Positions 18,370-28,327 of a stretch of 53,809 nucleotides of DNA are shown piece after piece. The stretch is from an uncultured Gimesia sp. Its GTDB lineage: Bacteria; Planctomycetota; Planctomycetia; Planctomycetales; Planctomycetaceae. Both the position numbers and the translations under genes were made by a program. The stretch's first letter is position 1. Every line of letters starts with the position of its first letter. The notes below the pieces were generated by a model that was not told the origin of the DNA, did not search any database, and worked only from the letters and a program-made list of their open reading frames with translations. The DNA is taken from the NCBI RefSeq assembly GCF_937910335.1, contig NZ_CALEMX010000487.1:1-53809 (forward strand), in the 5' to 3' direction.

Positions 18370-19785
18370 ATGTTTCGAAATAACCTTCTTCGAGCTTTGT
18401 TTTTAAAATTGATAGCGCTGTCAAGTTTCTATTTATTGACAGGACTGAACCAAAGTCTGATCGCAGGTGACCTGAAGATCATTACGTTCAATGAAGATAT
18501 CACCCCCGAGTTGGGAATTCCGGTGGCTTATGCTCCTGCAAGAAAAATTGTAACTCCACTTTACGCACGCGGAGTTGTGCTGATATCCGATGAGCGCCCG
18601 GTTGTATTGTGCGCAGTAGATGCCATTGGAATTGGAAATGAAGGATATGACATCTGGCGAACGAAATTGGCTGAGGCAGCGAAGACAACGGCGGATCGCG
18701 TTGCCGTTCATTCACTGCACCAGCATGACGCGCCACGCTTTGACTTCGCGACTGAGAAAATCATGGAACAGCAAGGACTTGGTGGAAAACGCTACGACAA
18801 TGAATACAACAGACAATGCATCCAGAAAGTGGCAAGCGCGATCAAATCGAAGTGGGACGCTCCCCAAACCATCACTCATCTTGGTATCGGGAAAGCGAAG
18901 GTAGAAAAAGTCGCCTCGAATCGACGCCTGCTGGGCGAAAATGGCAAAGTTCGATTGATGCGATGGAGTAAATCTAAATCTCCTGAAGCGATAAAGGCTC
19001 CTGAAGGTACAATTGATCCCTTCCTGCGATCCCTCTGCTTCTGGAATCAGGACCATCCTATTGCCGTACTTAGTTACTATGCCACTCATCCACAAAGCTA
19101 TTACGGTCAAGGTGATGTGAACTATGAATTTACAGGCATGGCGCGTGAAGCCAGAAATAAAGCATTGCCGGGCACTCTCAATGTCTACTTCAATGGAGCA
19201 GCCGGAAATATTGCGGCTGGCAAATACAACAATGGCTCGAAAAAAATGCGACCCATTCTTGCAAGTCGTATTGAATCGGCAATGAAAAAAGCATTTGAAA
19301 ACCAGAAAGTGGAAGAAGTCACTTCCGCAGACTTGAACTGGAAAACCGAACTGACAGCCTTACCCGTCTCTACTCATCTGAACCCTGAAACCTTATTGGC
19401 GATCGTCAACGATCACAAAAAAAATGTGAGAGAGCGGTCTTCGGCTGCCTTTCAACTGGTCTGGTACCGCCGCGCGAGTGCAGGGCATCAAATACCGATA
19501 ACCTGTCTGCATTTGAAATCAGCAGCAATCTTGCATCTTCCGGGGGAATTATTCATCGAATATCAATTACAAGCTCAGAAATTGGCGCCGGACAAAACCG
19601 TCTTCATGGCTGCCTATGGTGATTATGGTCCCGGTTATATTTGCACGGAGATTGCTTATTCACAAGGAGGATATGAATCAAGCCCTCGCGCCAGTCGAGT
19701 GGCTCCGGAAGTTGAATCGGTCCTCATGAAAGTGATCGAAAAGCTGGTGACTTCAACACCCCAAAGTCATCAAAGTAAACCCTGA
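18370..19785 (+). CDS. Secreted neutral/alkaline ceramidase-like hydrolase
   Basis: This 471-aa protein has an N-terminal signal peptide (LFLKLIALSSFYLL..., cleavage near SLIAGD). It resembles the N-terminal part of neutral ceramidases: PLYARGVVL, CAVDAIGI, the His-containing HSLHQHDAPRFD motif typical of the zinc site, and FNGAAGNIAAG corresponding to the ceramidase NGAxGD region. Planctomycetes encode many such shortened ceramidase-like proteins and their substrates are mostly unknown, so ceramide hydrolysis should not be assumed. It stands alone on the plus strand and is convergent with the TolC-type gene 15 bases downstream. Confidence 0.75.
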   Translation: MFRNNLLRALFLKLIALSSFYLLTGLNQSLIAGDLKIITFNEDITPELGIPVAYAPARKIVTPLYARGVVLISDERPVVLCAVDAIGIGNEGYDIWRTKLAEAAKTTADRVAVHSLHQHDAPRFDFATEKIMEQQGLGGKRYDNEYNRQCIQKVASAIKSKWDAPQTITHLGIGKAKVEKVASNRRLLGENGKVRLMRWSKSKSPEAIKAPEGTIDPFLRSLCFWNQDHPIAVLSYYATHPQSYYGQGDVNYEFTGMAREARNKALPGTLNVYFNGAAGNIAAGKYNNGSKKMRPILASRIESAMKKAFENQKVEEVTSADLNWKTELTALPVSTHLNPETLLAIVNDHKKNVRERSSAAFQLVWYRRASAGHQIPITCLHLKSAAILHLPGELFIEYQLQAQKLAPDKTVFMAAYGDYGPGYICTEIAYSQGGYESSPRASRVAPEVESVLMKVIEKLVTSTPQSHQSKP

Positions 19786-19800
19786 GAATCATCTTTGATG

Positions 19801-21441
19801 CTATTGTCCATTTAAAGCTGATCCACGCTGGCTCGTGCCACCTGCTCCCTGACTGATATCGCCTACTTCATTCAAGCCTCCAGTCAGCAACAGGCCGGAT
19901 ATCTGAATTTCCGCCTGACGCATTGCGACGAGTGAAGTGACATACGACTGAGTTGATTCAAAAAAAGTACGACGTGCGGTCAAAACTCGCAGGAATTCAA
20001 ATTCTCCCTGCCGATATCCTTCGTTGGTTAGCTCCAGGTTTTCTTTTGCCGAAGGGATGATTTCTTTTTCAAATCTTTCAACTTGTTGAGAAGCCTGCTG
20101 AAAGTTCCGATAAGTGATCGCCAATTGGTCCCTTAACAACAGCTGGATTCGTTCGGCATCGTTTAATGCACGATGGTAGTCTGAAGAAGCAACAGTGATA
20201 TTACCTTCATTCCGATTAAAGAGTGGTAAATATACGCCGAGCTGAGCATTCACGATCTCATTACCTGTTTGGTAATCGTGCCCTACTCCTACTTGTGTCT
20301 GCAAGTTAGGCTTTGCCTGAACCTGTTGTCGTTCAATTTGAGACTGAGCTCGCTGGACACGATAATAAGCAGCCTGAAGCTCTGGGCTATTAGAAATCAG
20401 GGTCTGATAACTGGAATCCCAATCAGAAACTTTTGCAATTTGATCTTTAAGATCACCGGTCAAACGTCCCGATTCTAAATCTGGAACACCCACGACATTC
20501 ACCAGCCGCTTCCATGACGCTTGATAAGCCAGTACAGCATTTTGATGAATGATCTGTACCTGATTCAATTGAATTTTAGCTTGCAGGATATCAGCGCGAC
20601 TCGCCTGTTGGGCTTTAAATAATTGCTGAGTTACTTTCAGCCCGTCTTCAGCTATCTTGAGTAATTCCGTTGTCAGTTCAATTCTTCTTTGCGCGCCCAG
20701 CGTTTCGTAATGTCGTGAACGGACATCATTTTCAACACGCATTCGTTGTGCTTCATACTTCCATGATGTTTCCTGAACGTCTTTTTCTGCTACCAGTTCA
20801 TTTAACCTGAGTTTATCTCCCGTGACAAAAGTCTGAGAAATAAAAGCACCCTGCCTGCCTGCAGTGCCGCCATCCCCAATTTCATCACCAAAATATCCTA
20901 CAATCGGATTGGGGCGTTTCCCCACCTGAGTTTGAATACCGCAGGCTTTACCGACAACGGCAGACGCCTGTGCCAGAGTCGGATTGTATTGGCCGGCCAT
21001 CTCTTCCATTTGGGCAAGTGAATAGCTCTTGCTTCCAAGACTCCCAAGTGTAGATTGACTTCCTGATGGCGCAGGAGGTACGGGGGGAGTCTTCAGTGAA
21101 ATTTGATTAATGACAGGCTCATGCTTGAACTCGCTCTCGCTGGAATCGATTGCCTGCAATTCAGATTCTGCCTGTTCAAATGCCGGAAGCTCTTCTGATA
21201 ACTCATCAGATTGTTTTTGATTCGTCGTTTTTTTAACAAACGGCTTCGCGGTGATGGAACTTGGAGAATGGAGACTCTCTGGTTCAACTGTGGTGTATTG
21301 TTCAAACTGTGAACAACTGGATAAACAGAATACCAGTCCCATAAAAACCAAAAATGAAACTATGAAATCAAATACTAAAAAATGCCTCTGGCGATTTCTT
21401 TCGCTGAAAAGGCAAACCAGATATTGATAGAACTTCGACAT
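19801..21441 (-). CDS. TolC/CzcC-type outer membrane efflux lipoprotein
   Basis: This 546-aa protein has a hydrophobic N-terminus ending in a lipobox-like LSSC, then a disordered Ser/Glu/Pro-rich linker of about 110 residues, then two long alpha-helical OEP repeats (for example IELTTELLKIAEDGLKV and QQVERFEKEIIPSAKENLEL), with the typical FLRVLTARRTFFES segment near the end. These proteins form the outer membrane channel of tripartite efflux or secretion systems. No adaptor or inner-membrane pump gene is adjacent, so its partners must be encoded elsewhere. The ATG at 21441 is used because AAAGGA lies 5 bases upstream; the track start is a TTG 15 bases earlier. Confidence 0.88.
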   Translation of the reverse strand: MSKFYQYLVCLFSERNRQRHFLVFDFIVSFLVFMGLVFCLSSCSQFEQYTTVEPESLHSPSSITAKPFVKKTTNQKQSDELSEELPAFEQAESELQAIDSSESEFKHEPVINQISLKTPPVPPAPSGSQSTLGSLGSKSYSLAQMEEMAGQYNPTLAQASAVVGKACGIQTQVGKRPNPIVGYFGDEIGDGGTAGRQGAFISQTFVTGDKLRLNELVAEKDVQETSWKYEAQRMRVENDVRSRHYETLGAQRRIELTTELLKIAEDGLKVTQQLFKAQQASRADILQAKIQLNQVQIIHQNAVLAYQASWKRLVNVVGVPDLESGRLTGDLKDQIAKVSDWDSSYQTLISNSPELQAAYYRVQRAQSQIERQQVQAKPNLQTQVGVGHDYQTGNEIVNAQLGVYLPLFNRNEGNITVASSDYHRALNDAERIQLLLRDQLAITYRNFQQASQQVERFEKEIIPSAKENLELTNEGYRQGEFEFLRVLTARRTFFESTQSYVTSLVAMRQAEIQISGLLLTGGLNEVGDISQGAGGTSQRGSALNGQ

Positions 21442-21687
21442 TGCAATCCTTTGCAAATCTCTGAAACGTAAAATGGGGTACTCAGAGTATCGGCAAGGGG
21501 AGATTCCGTATCGGTATTTAGAATGATGGAATTACCCGAGAAGACCAAATAGCTGGTCAACGTTGCAAGTAGAAGCTGTTACACTCATTAAAGACTTTTG
21601 GCAATCTGGTAAAAATATACCGATTTTAAAGTACTTGATTGATTAACCCGCATAAATTACCACTCAGAAACTGAGATTCCTGATGGA

Positions 21688-23223
21688 TCAATTAGCGACC
21701 GCTGAAAGTTTGGGGAGAAGAGTAACCGAACGTCGCAATACTTCTTTTCCTTTTGACTTGATGGAAACATAGTATTTCCCTGGTTCAAGAACTTCATTGG
21801 CATAAATCTGGAATGTGTTTCGTAAATGTTCCCGAGAAACAATATTTCCTGAACGATGCACAATGCGTCCATTCTCTTCACAGAAGTGGCAGTCGATCCA
21901 GATATCTTCATGAGGTGGATTAAGACAACATTGTACGAGAATCAAATCTCCAACCATAAACTCGGTTTTACGATTTGTGAGCCGTCCACCCACAATTTGC
22001 GTTCCCACATCAACAGAAAGAAACTTGTCTTTTTGTCGCATCACCTGTTCCGGCGCCAGCATCTTTTGTACCAGCTCTGGATCAACTTCATGTAATGTCA
22101 TTCGACCCTCGGCCCGTCTCAGACCATATAAGTCTTGTTGATACTCCACATAAACACTCAGGAATAAAACAGCCATGATGGCGCTCGTCCAGCTGACAGG
22201 TGATTTCCACCCAACATCTTTTTGTGGACGCAATCGTTCCACAGCTAAACTCAGTGCAGCTGAATATTGTCTCAACCAGTGTCCCTTGCGGCAGAATCGA
22301 CGATATTGAGCTGACATCCATTGCACATCTTTCTCCGTGAGAAAGCAGAAATACATCGAAATTGAAATCATGGGAAAGATGTAGAGCCCCAATGAGAAGA
22401 ATGTTCCAATATGAAATGCCGTTCCCATTGCCAGCCCAATAATTCGTCCCCATTTTTGCCAGACGAAAAAGACAAAAGCAATTTCCCAGACAATGGCTAT
22501 ATATGACATGACTGATAAAATAATCGGATACATTGTTAAAAAGTCGCCCACGGGATGTGGGTTATTATAACGTGACATCGCCCAGTAGCTGATCTGATCG
22601 CCTTCGAGATACCCGGGAGTATGCAGCTTCGTAATGCCAGCTCCGAAATAAATGACGGCTATTAGAATCTGTATCAGTCGTTGAGGCCAAATCTCAAAAC
22701 GAGGTTTTTCATGTTTTGTATATTGCGGTATCGATATCCTGGCCTGCCTGCCTTTCAACCAACTGTCAACTGACCAGATAGCACCACAGTTTGAAAGGCT
22801 AAGCAAAAATAAGACATGGGTAGCGATGGCAGAATACTTCGTCGTCATACTAATGCTATCCATGAAACAGAAGTAAACATAAAGTATCACAGAAGCAATC
22901 AGTGAAAACCGGGTCATCCAGCCTAGACTACTGCAGACTAGAAAAAATCCCAATGCAGCAAACAATGCAACAGCCGCTGTTCCTGGAAGAAGCGGCAGAA
23001 AATCATAAAAGCCAAAAATATCGGCCAGAGGCGCAGGCGCCCCATCAGCAGAAAATAACTCTCTTGAAAAAGACCATCGGGTACATACCGTTCCAAACAA
23101 AACAAGTGGAATCAACATTCGCACGATAGCTAACCCGTAAGGAATTTCTTTCGCAAAAAAGAAACGTTTGAACGGATTATGAATCGAGTGAACTTGAGCA
23201 GAACTCACTTCTTTGACATCCAT
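21688..23223 (-). CDS. HTTM domain membrane protein (vitamin K-dependent gamma-carboxylase-like)
   Basis: This 511-aa polytopic protein has about eight hydrophobic spans in its first 330 residues, with features typical of the HTTM group such as FGFYDFLPLL, the IYFGAGITKLHTPGYLEGD segment and FHIGTFFSLGLYIFPMI. HTTM proteins are related to the membrane part of vitamin K-dependent gamma-glutamyl carboxylase. The last 150 residues form a soluble domain. It lies 75 bases downstream of a 222-aa membrane protein on the same strand, a pairing seen in planctomycetes. The substrate is unknown; protein carboxylation should be treated as a hypothesis only. Confidence 0.87.
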   Translation of the reverse strand: MDVKEVSSAQVHSIHNPFKRFFFAKEIPYGLAIVRMLIPLVLFGTVCTRWSFSRELFSADGAPAPLADIFGFYDFLPLLPGTAAVALFAALGFFLVCSSLGWMTRFSLIASVILYVYFCFMDSISMTTKYSAIATHVLFLLSLSNCGAIWSVDSWLKGRQARISIPQYTKHEKPRFEIWPQRLIQILIAVIYFGAGITKLHTPGYLEGDQISYWAMSRYNNPHPVGDFLTMYPIILSVMSYIAIVWEIAFVFFVWQKWGRIIGLAMGTAFHIGTFFSLGLYIFPMISISMYFCFLTEKDVQWMSAQYRRFCRKGHWLRQYSAALSLAVERLRPQKDVGWKSPVSWTSAIMAVLFLSVYVEYQQDLYGLRRAEGRMTLHEVDPELVQKMLAPEQVMRQKDKFLSVDVGTQIVGGRLTNRKTEFMVGDLILVQCCLNPPHEDIWIDCHFCEENGRIVHRSGNIVSREHLRNTFQIYANEVLEPGKYYVSIKSKGKEVLRRSVTLLPKLSAVAN

Positions 23224-23298
23224 GCTTAAAGTCCTGTTTGAAGTTTTGACTTATAAAAGGAATGAACTGGTGAAAATTAATCGAAACGCAACGGACCT

Positions 23299-23967
23299 TT
23301 AATTTCCCACTGGCGATGCCAAGTGAACGGGTACATCCGGATGATGCTGTGGCCCTTCGGGTTCAATTCGACTACCAATCGTTGCCGCGAAAAACGGACG
23401 TGCGCGGTTCATATCACTAATCAAGCGAGGATTGTCGTTGATTTGCAGATAACGCTGTCGGGCAAGCCAGGATACATAGTTTTGTGCAATCACGCCTTCA
23501 GGAGTAATCACTCTACGTAATCGATAATAATTGTGAAAATCTTTCGGCTCTTCATAACGCTGATCCCAGATCGAATCGGGCAGGTTATACTTTTTACACC
23601 AGGCTTCTTCGATGCACAAAATTCGAAGCATAGGCTCATGCTCGGTCTTATCGAGTGCATTCATGGCCATTCTCAACCAGGCATCGCCGGTCGTGTCGTA
23701 ATGTCGACGCCCTAGATTCCCATAAGGTTTATATTCACCCCAGGGACCTGGTGCCAGCTCATAATATTTTCCGCTGATCCCTTCCCCAACGATATGGGTA
23801 CGAATGGAATAAGCAGACCAGCCACAGAACATATCCCATACAATGTAATACATGGTGGGATGCCTGCCAGTTTTGTAGGAAAAGGTGTGGCTGAAAATGC
23901 CAAACAACAAAATTCCTATGTAACTGGTAATTGTCAGATAAGTTAATCCACGTTTCAGTAATCGCAT
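23299..23967 (-). CDS. HTTM-associated small membrane protein
   Basis: This 222-aa protein has a single hydrophobic N-terminal segment at about residues 10-27 (YLTITSYIGILLFGIF) and an otherwise soluble part rich in Trp, Tyr and Arg (MYYIVWDMFCGWSAYS, GPWGEYKPYG). I do not recognise a named domain. It sits immediately upstream of the HTTM gene on the same strand and is probably co-transcribed with it. The N-terminal anchor and position suggest an accessory or substrate-presenting subunit for the HTTM protein, which is inference. Confidence 0.78.
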   Translation of the reverse strand: MRLLKRGLTYLTITSYIGILLFGIFSHTFSYKTGRHPTMYYIVWDMFCGWSAYSIRTHIVGEGISGKYYELAPGPWGEYKPYGNLGRRHYDTTGDAWLRMAMNALDKTEHEPMLRILCIEEAWCKKYNLPDSIWDQRYEEPKDFHNYYRLRRVITPEGVIAQNYVSWLARQRYLQINDNPRLISDMNRARPFFAATIGSRIEPEGPQHHPDVPVHLASPVGN

Positions 23968-24171
23968 CAGAATAGCCTTCCCTGGCTTAATAATGAGATC
24001 AAAATTTATAAAACCCTGTCACACAAGGACTTGAAGTTTCAGAGCCATTCAAACATCGCTCGTGAAACCCTTCACCCTGGATTTGGAGTGGTAAATATTG
24101 CCGATCTTTGAATTCAGGTCAATAGCAACCTTCTTGTCCGATTTAACTCGCTCACGCACGCGGGTTGAAGA

Positions 24172-25698
24172 TCAGGTTGAAGATTGCTGTTTCAAAATCG
24201 CGGCAAAAATCCCTTCCCAATGATACTCTTCCGCTTCGGCAGCGATCTGCAAGCCAACTTCGCGCGCCGCCTGAGTCGTCACAGGGCTGATACTGGCGAG
24301 CTTGATCGTCTTCCCGATCTGCTCACGCGCTTTGTCTGATAAAAGACGGCTCAAGTTTCGAGCAATTGAAGGACTACTCAAACCAATCCAGTCTACCTCG
24401 CCTGACTCCAGAAGGTTGATACTCTCTGCATCCCACGCTTTCACATCATGATTTTCATAAACCACAACTTTGTCCACAGTTGCAGAGACTTCTGCCAGTT
24501 CCCTCTGCAAGACTTCACGTCCCCGGTTCGCACCTGCCCAAAGAATTTTTTGCTGAATTACAAGCGGCTTCAGTGCTTCTGCTAAATCCTCTGCACGATA
24601 GTGCGCTGGTATTAAATCAGTCCGAAGATGGTATGCATTCAAAGCTTCTGCTGTAGAAGGGCCTATTGTGGCAATCTTCAAATGAGCTAATCTTCTTGCA
24701 TCGAAGCCAATTTCCCATAAGCGATTCAGGAAGTATCGCACCCCGTTAGCACTCGTGAAGACCAACCATTGATATTCTTCAAGCTGTGAAATTGCATCGT
24801 CAACTGGTTTCCAGTCCTGAGGAGGACCGATCTCGATTGTTGGTAAAAGCACCGGCTGCGCGCCTGAATTCAGGGCAAGCTTCATTTCTGTCGCTGATTG
24901 TTCCCAGGAGCGAGTAATACCAATACGCAGTCCAAACAACGGTTTTTGTTCAAACCAGGCAATTTGATCGCGCAAAGAAACACATTCACCAATCACAATT
25001 AAGGAAGGTGCCACCAAACCCGCCTGCCGAACAGATTCCGGTAATTCAGCAAGGTTTGTTTGCACTGTTTTCTGAAAAGGCGTTGTTCCGCGACTGATGA
25101 CGGCCGCTAGTGTGTCTTTTGATTTGCCCGCTTGAATCAATGAATTCACAATATGGTCAATTTTGTGTAAACCCATATAAAAGACGAGCGTCCCGGGAAA
25201 CTTTGCCAGCACTTCGAAATCCAGTGATGAATCTGTTTTGTCTGGGTCTTCATGACCTGTGATCAGTGCAACGGCGGATGCGTGAGCGCGATGCGTTACA
25301 GAAATACCGGCATAACCGGCGGCGGCAGTTGCTGCTGTAATCCCGGGGACCACTTCAAAATCTATCCCTGCATTCCGCAATGCAACCGCTTCTTCGCTAC
25401 CTCGGCCAAAAATAAAAGGATCTCCGCCCTTCAGTCGAACAACGATTTTTCCTTCACGGGCGGCTGCAATTAACCGCTGGTTGATTTCATCCTGCTGGAG
25501 CATTCGCCGGTTTTTACTACCGACTTCAACACGACACGTGCGCTCGACAGCAGAAGAAACATGTTGCAAGAGTAACGGATTTACAAGACCGTCATAGAGA
25601 ATCAGATCGGCTTGTTGAAGACATTCAATCCCTTTGATGGTGATCAAACCGGGATCACCGGGACCTGCACCAACTAAATAGACTTTCCCCCCTGCCAT
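24172..25698 (-). CDS. cobA/hemD: Uroporphyrinogen-III C-methyltransferase / uroporphyrinogen-III synthase fusion (CobA-HemD)
   Basis: This 508-aa cytoplasmic enzyme joins two steps of tetrapyrrole synthesis. Residues 1-250 are the SAM-dependent methyltransferase (SUMT), with VGAGPGDPGLITIKG, VVRLKGGDPFIFGRG and the later GYAGISVTHR motif; it makes precorrin-2 for sirohaem or cobalamin. Residues 255-508 are uroporphyrinogen-III synthase (HemD), beginning GLRIGITRSWEQ and containing WLVFTSANGVRYF and TIGPSTAEAL. Such fusions are known in several phyla. The gene stands alone here, with no other haem or cobalamin genes next to it. The protein ends ILKQQSST. Confidence 0.95.
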   Translation of the reverse strand: MAGGKVYLVGAGPGDPGLITIKGIECLQQADLILYDGLVNPLLLQHVSSAVERTCRVEVGSKNRRMLQQDEINQRLIAAAREGKIVVRLKGGDPFIFGRGSEEAVALRNAGIDFEVVPGITAATAAAGYAGISVTHRAHASAVALITGHEDPDKTDSSLDFEVLAKFPGTLVFYMGLHKIDHIVNSLIQAGKSKDTLAAVISRGTTPFQKTVQTNLAELPESVRQAGLVAPSLIVIGECVSLRDQIAWFEQKPLFGLRIGITRSWEQSATEMKLALNSGAQPVLLPTIEIGPPQDWKPVDDAISQLEEYQWLVFTSANGVRYFLNRLWEIGFDARRLAHLKIATIGPSTAEALNAYHLRTDLIPAHYRAEDLAEALKPLVIQQKILWAGANRGREVLQRELAEVSATVDKVVVYENHDVKAWDAESINLLESGEVDWIGLSSPSIARNLSRLLSDKAREQIGKTIKLASISPVTTQAAREVGLQIAAEAEEYHWEGIFAAILKQQSST

Positions 25699-25786
25699 CG
25701 AATCTTATTCTTTCCACAACATAGTTTACAGATGAGATAGAACGCAAACTGACATTGTAGCAGAGTTTGTCGGGATGGAGAATTAA

Positions 25787-27046
25787 CTAGAAGTCGTACC
25801 AGGTACCAAATCCCAGCATTCTTTCCGAATTCCGAAAGAAGGAATATTGCATGGTTTTTCCGTCAAGGTATTGAAGTCCAATTCGGAACAGATGATTATT
25901 GCGGTCGCCGCGCCACTGCCAGCCAACCATGATATTCACATTCCCACCCCAGTCGACTTCCTCACGCAAATAACCATTGACGGCCCAGAATGGAGCCCCA
26001 TAAATTCCGGAATGATCTGCCGGACTGAATTCAACTCCAAATTGCAATTCCCAGGGCTGTGCCCCACCGTCGGTATTAAATGCATATCCGATTTCACCGT
26101 AAAGCCGTAAATCGGGATCGATAAAATAACCTCCGCCCAAAACGAAAGCATCACGGACATAATTGATTCTCTGGAAGCCGGGATTGCGCACCAGGTATTC
26201 ATCACCTACATGCGCACTGGTATGATAATACGCAAATTTTGCCTGGTAAGGACCTCGTCTCCAGGTCAATGGAACGCCAACTCGAAAGTCGGCCGCATCC
26301 AGATCCAGTTCTTCTTCAATATTCAAACGAGGGGGCCCAGCTCCTTCAATGTCAAGCTGCCAACCTTCCAATATATCGTCATTTAATGAACCATAACGCA
26401 GAATTCCGACACGCGCTCCTGCTTCCAGCTCCATCTGCCAGCCTATATCTTTTTCATTCAGAACGGCCAGCGCCATCCTCGATTCTTTGGGACCGGCTAA
26501 ATACGAAGTGTAAAGCAAATCAGTTGGTAAAACGGTCCATCCCCAGCAATCCCCTGCACATAACTGTTCGATCGAATCAGAATAGTTACTTTCGGGTACG
26601 GGCATTGTTTCCAGCCCCTGATAGTTTGAATCCTGCGAAGAGGAGTCAAAGAGAGCAGGATAATCTGCCTGTGTAAATTCAACCTGTTGAACTTGATTGA
26701 ACTGATTCCGTTGTCGAACTGCATTTTGAGAATAAAGGGGGGGTAAGGTTTGCGTAATCTCCTGCTTCAAACCCGCTGATTGAACGGGACCTGTTTGATG
26801 CAAAGGGGTTCCCAGTTTTACCGGGTTATGCTGTTGAATGGAGTATTGTTGTTCCAGAGTGCGCTGCGCATGGCTGGCGCGAGGGGAAGCATGGTTCTGA
26901 CGATCACCATAAGGCGACGGCGCCATGAATGGTTTCGCGCTGAAAGTCGGTTGGCTCAACTGTTGTGCCTTTAAGTTTCCGTTATGTAAACATAACAGAA
27001 GCCCTAAAAGTGCCAGCCGAACTGATGACCAAATAGATAACCTCAC
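25787..27046 (-). CDS. DUF1207 family secreted/outer-membrane-type protein
   Basis: This 419-aa protein has a signal peptide ending near NLKAQQ, a Gln/Ser/Pro-rich linker of about 130 residues, and a C-terminal DUF1207 domain starting around WGWTVLPTDLLYTSYLAGPKE. The domain has alternating strands with many aromatic residues (YGEIGYAFNTDGG, WELQFGVEFSP, IMVGWQWRGDRN) and ends in FGTWYDF; a terminal aromatic residue is common in outer membrane beta-barrels. DUF1207 proteins are abundant in planctomycetes and of unknown function. The location in the outer membrane is inferred from the strand pattern and terminal Phe. Confidence 0.87.
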   Translation of the reverse strand: MRLSIWSSVRLALLGLLLCLHNGNLKAQQLSQPTFSAKPFMAPSPYGDRQNHASPRASHAQRTLEQQYSIQQHNPVKLGTPLHQTGPVQSAGLKQEITQTLPPLYSQNAVRQRNQFNQVQQVEFTQADYPALFDSSSQDSNYQGLETMPVPESNYSDSIEQLCAGDCWGWTVLPTDLLYTSYLAGPKESRMALAVLNEKDIGWQMELEAGARVGILRYGSLNDDILEGWQLDIEGAGPPRLNIEEELDLDAADFRVGVPLTWRRGPYQAKFAYYHTSAHVGDEYLVRNPGFQRINYVRDAFVLGGGYFIDPDLRLYGEIGYAFNTDGGAQPWELQFGVEFSPADHSGIYGAPFWAVNGYLREEVDWGGNVNIMVGWQWRGDRNNHLFRIGLQYLDGKTMQYSFFRNSERMLGFGTWYDF

Positions 27047-27358
27047 AGGTGAGGATCCTTATTGTAAACCACAGCAGAATAATGCTGAGATCAATTTATG
27101 GGGTGAGCGAAAAATAAAACTGAAGTGTGAGAGAGGGATTGTCACAAGATGTGAGTTTGAAATGCGGGTGGAGTATAGCGAGATGAGTAAGAAGCGAAAA
27201 GACGAATTCAGCGATAGAATCTGTACAAAAACTTAACTGCACAATAAGTTCTAAACACAGATTAGATCATAAGTTGCAACCGAATTAATGCAAATGTATC
27301 CCGAATGATGCTTCGTGAATCCAGTATCACAATTCACAAATAATGGAACATTTTTTAG
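27047..27358. other. Intergenic region without recognisable gene
   Basis: These 312 bases lie between the start of the DUF1207 gene and the end of the next minus-strand gene. The plus-strand ORF 26925-27236 that enters it is an unremarkable shadow. The promoter for the DUF1207 gene should be here, but I see no clear box, stem-loop or repeat. Confidence 0.3.
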
Positions 27359-28018
27359 TTATTGCTTGATATGTAGAGTGTTTTTTTCGTCTAAAATAAG
27401 CGTCTGGCCTTGTAACAAATGCTTTACCACAACTCCTTCATCGGAGAAAAAGCGAACCTGTGCAGAATAATAGAATTCATGAGATTCTCCAACTCTTAAG
27501 CGGTAGGGGCCAACCCATGGCATAGAAGGACCTTTTAATTCATACAACACAGGCAGCTTCGATTGGTTAGATAACTTCACTGAAGACTTCTGAGTACCTT
27601 TTAATACTGTAAAGAAAAAGGAATCATGCTGAGGATTTTTCTCGTGAAACCAGTGGTTGCGAACCTGATTGAGCCATTCTGTTTCTGCTTTCTCCTCTTC
27701 TTTCTTGATCTGGTCGAAGCGTTGGTATTCGTCCAGAATTAACTTTGCAACTTTTGCAGACTCAGATTTAGGGTACAGACGAATCACTTTGCGGGCGATA
27801 CGTTTTTGCTGCGAAAGAACCAGTCTATTAATGCCTTTAATTAATTCCTGAGCTGCTTCTTCCTGTTCTTTTGGTGTCATCTTTTCCTGATCGGCAGCAA
27901 ACGGATCATCCTGTGCTGATGCGATTTGAGTTAATCCAGGAAAATTGAAAAGTACTGCCAGAACAAACACACGACAGATATTGTGAGAATTGATTGCGAA
28001 AAAGCGTCTTGAGTTCAT
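27359..28018 (-). CDS. Secreted protein of unknown function
   Basis: I do not recognise this 219-aa protein. It has a signal peptide (RVFVLAVLFNFPGLTQIASAQDD), an alpha-helical, Lys/Glu-rich region at about residues 45-115 (KEQEEAAQELIKGINRLV), and a C-terminal part of beta character containing KLSNQSKLPVLYELKGPS and a predicted turn-rich PYRLRVGESHEFYY. The layout suggests a helical dimerisation segment followed by a small beta domain. It is isolated, with over 300 bases on both sides, and has no obvious operon partner. Confidence 0.75.
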   Translation of the reverse strand: MNSRRFFAINSHNICRVFVLAVLFNFPGLTQIASAQDDPFAADQEKMTPKEQEEAAQELIKGINRLVLSQQKRIARKVIRLYPKSESAKVAKLILDEYQRFDQIKKEEEKAETEWLNQVRNHWFHEKNPQHDSFFFTVLKGTQKSSVKLSNQSKLPVLYELKGPSMPWVGPYRLRVGESHEFYYSAQVRFFSDEGVVVKHLLQGQTLILDEKNTLHIKQ

Positions 28019-28327
28019 GGATTACACCTCAGGTTCTGCAAATCTATTAATATGTCACCTGTTTCAAGTTTACCCGCCAATTGGAGCAGAAGCTTTTTTC
28101 ATCTGAAATAATGGGCGTTTTCTAGATCACATTCTGGCAGAGATCTGTTTTTTTTCCGTGAAAGTCATCATCAAAAGATTCTTTATAAACCATTTATTCT
28201 AAATAAGTTATCATTTTTGGTAAGTTTACTTTTCTGATCTGGCAGTCAGAGAAGACAATACAGGTTGATTTGAATAAAATGCTAATACGTATTGAATTAA
28301 TAAGTACAGTCAGCGAATTTCACTTCC
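28019..28327. promoter_or_regulatory. Divergent intergenic region with a T-run after a short stem
   Basis: These 309 bases separate the secreted unknown (-) from the ABC-2 permease (+). AGATC (28124-28128) and GATCT (28142-28146) form a short stem followed by a run of eight T on the plus strand, a terminator-like shape but with only five base pairs and no plus-strand gene before it. Promoters for both flanking genes should lie here. Confidence 0.3.

Noticed and set aside
26925-27236. 103-codon plus-strand ORF at the start of the DUF1207 gene
   Set aside because: Overlaps the opposite-strand signal peptide region and has no recognisable features.
28124-28155. AGATC/GATCT stem followed by eight T, terminator-like on the plus strand
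   Set aside because: Only five base pairs and no plus-strand gene upstream for it to terminate; most likely chance.
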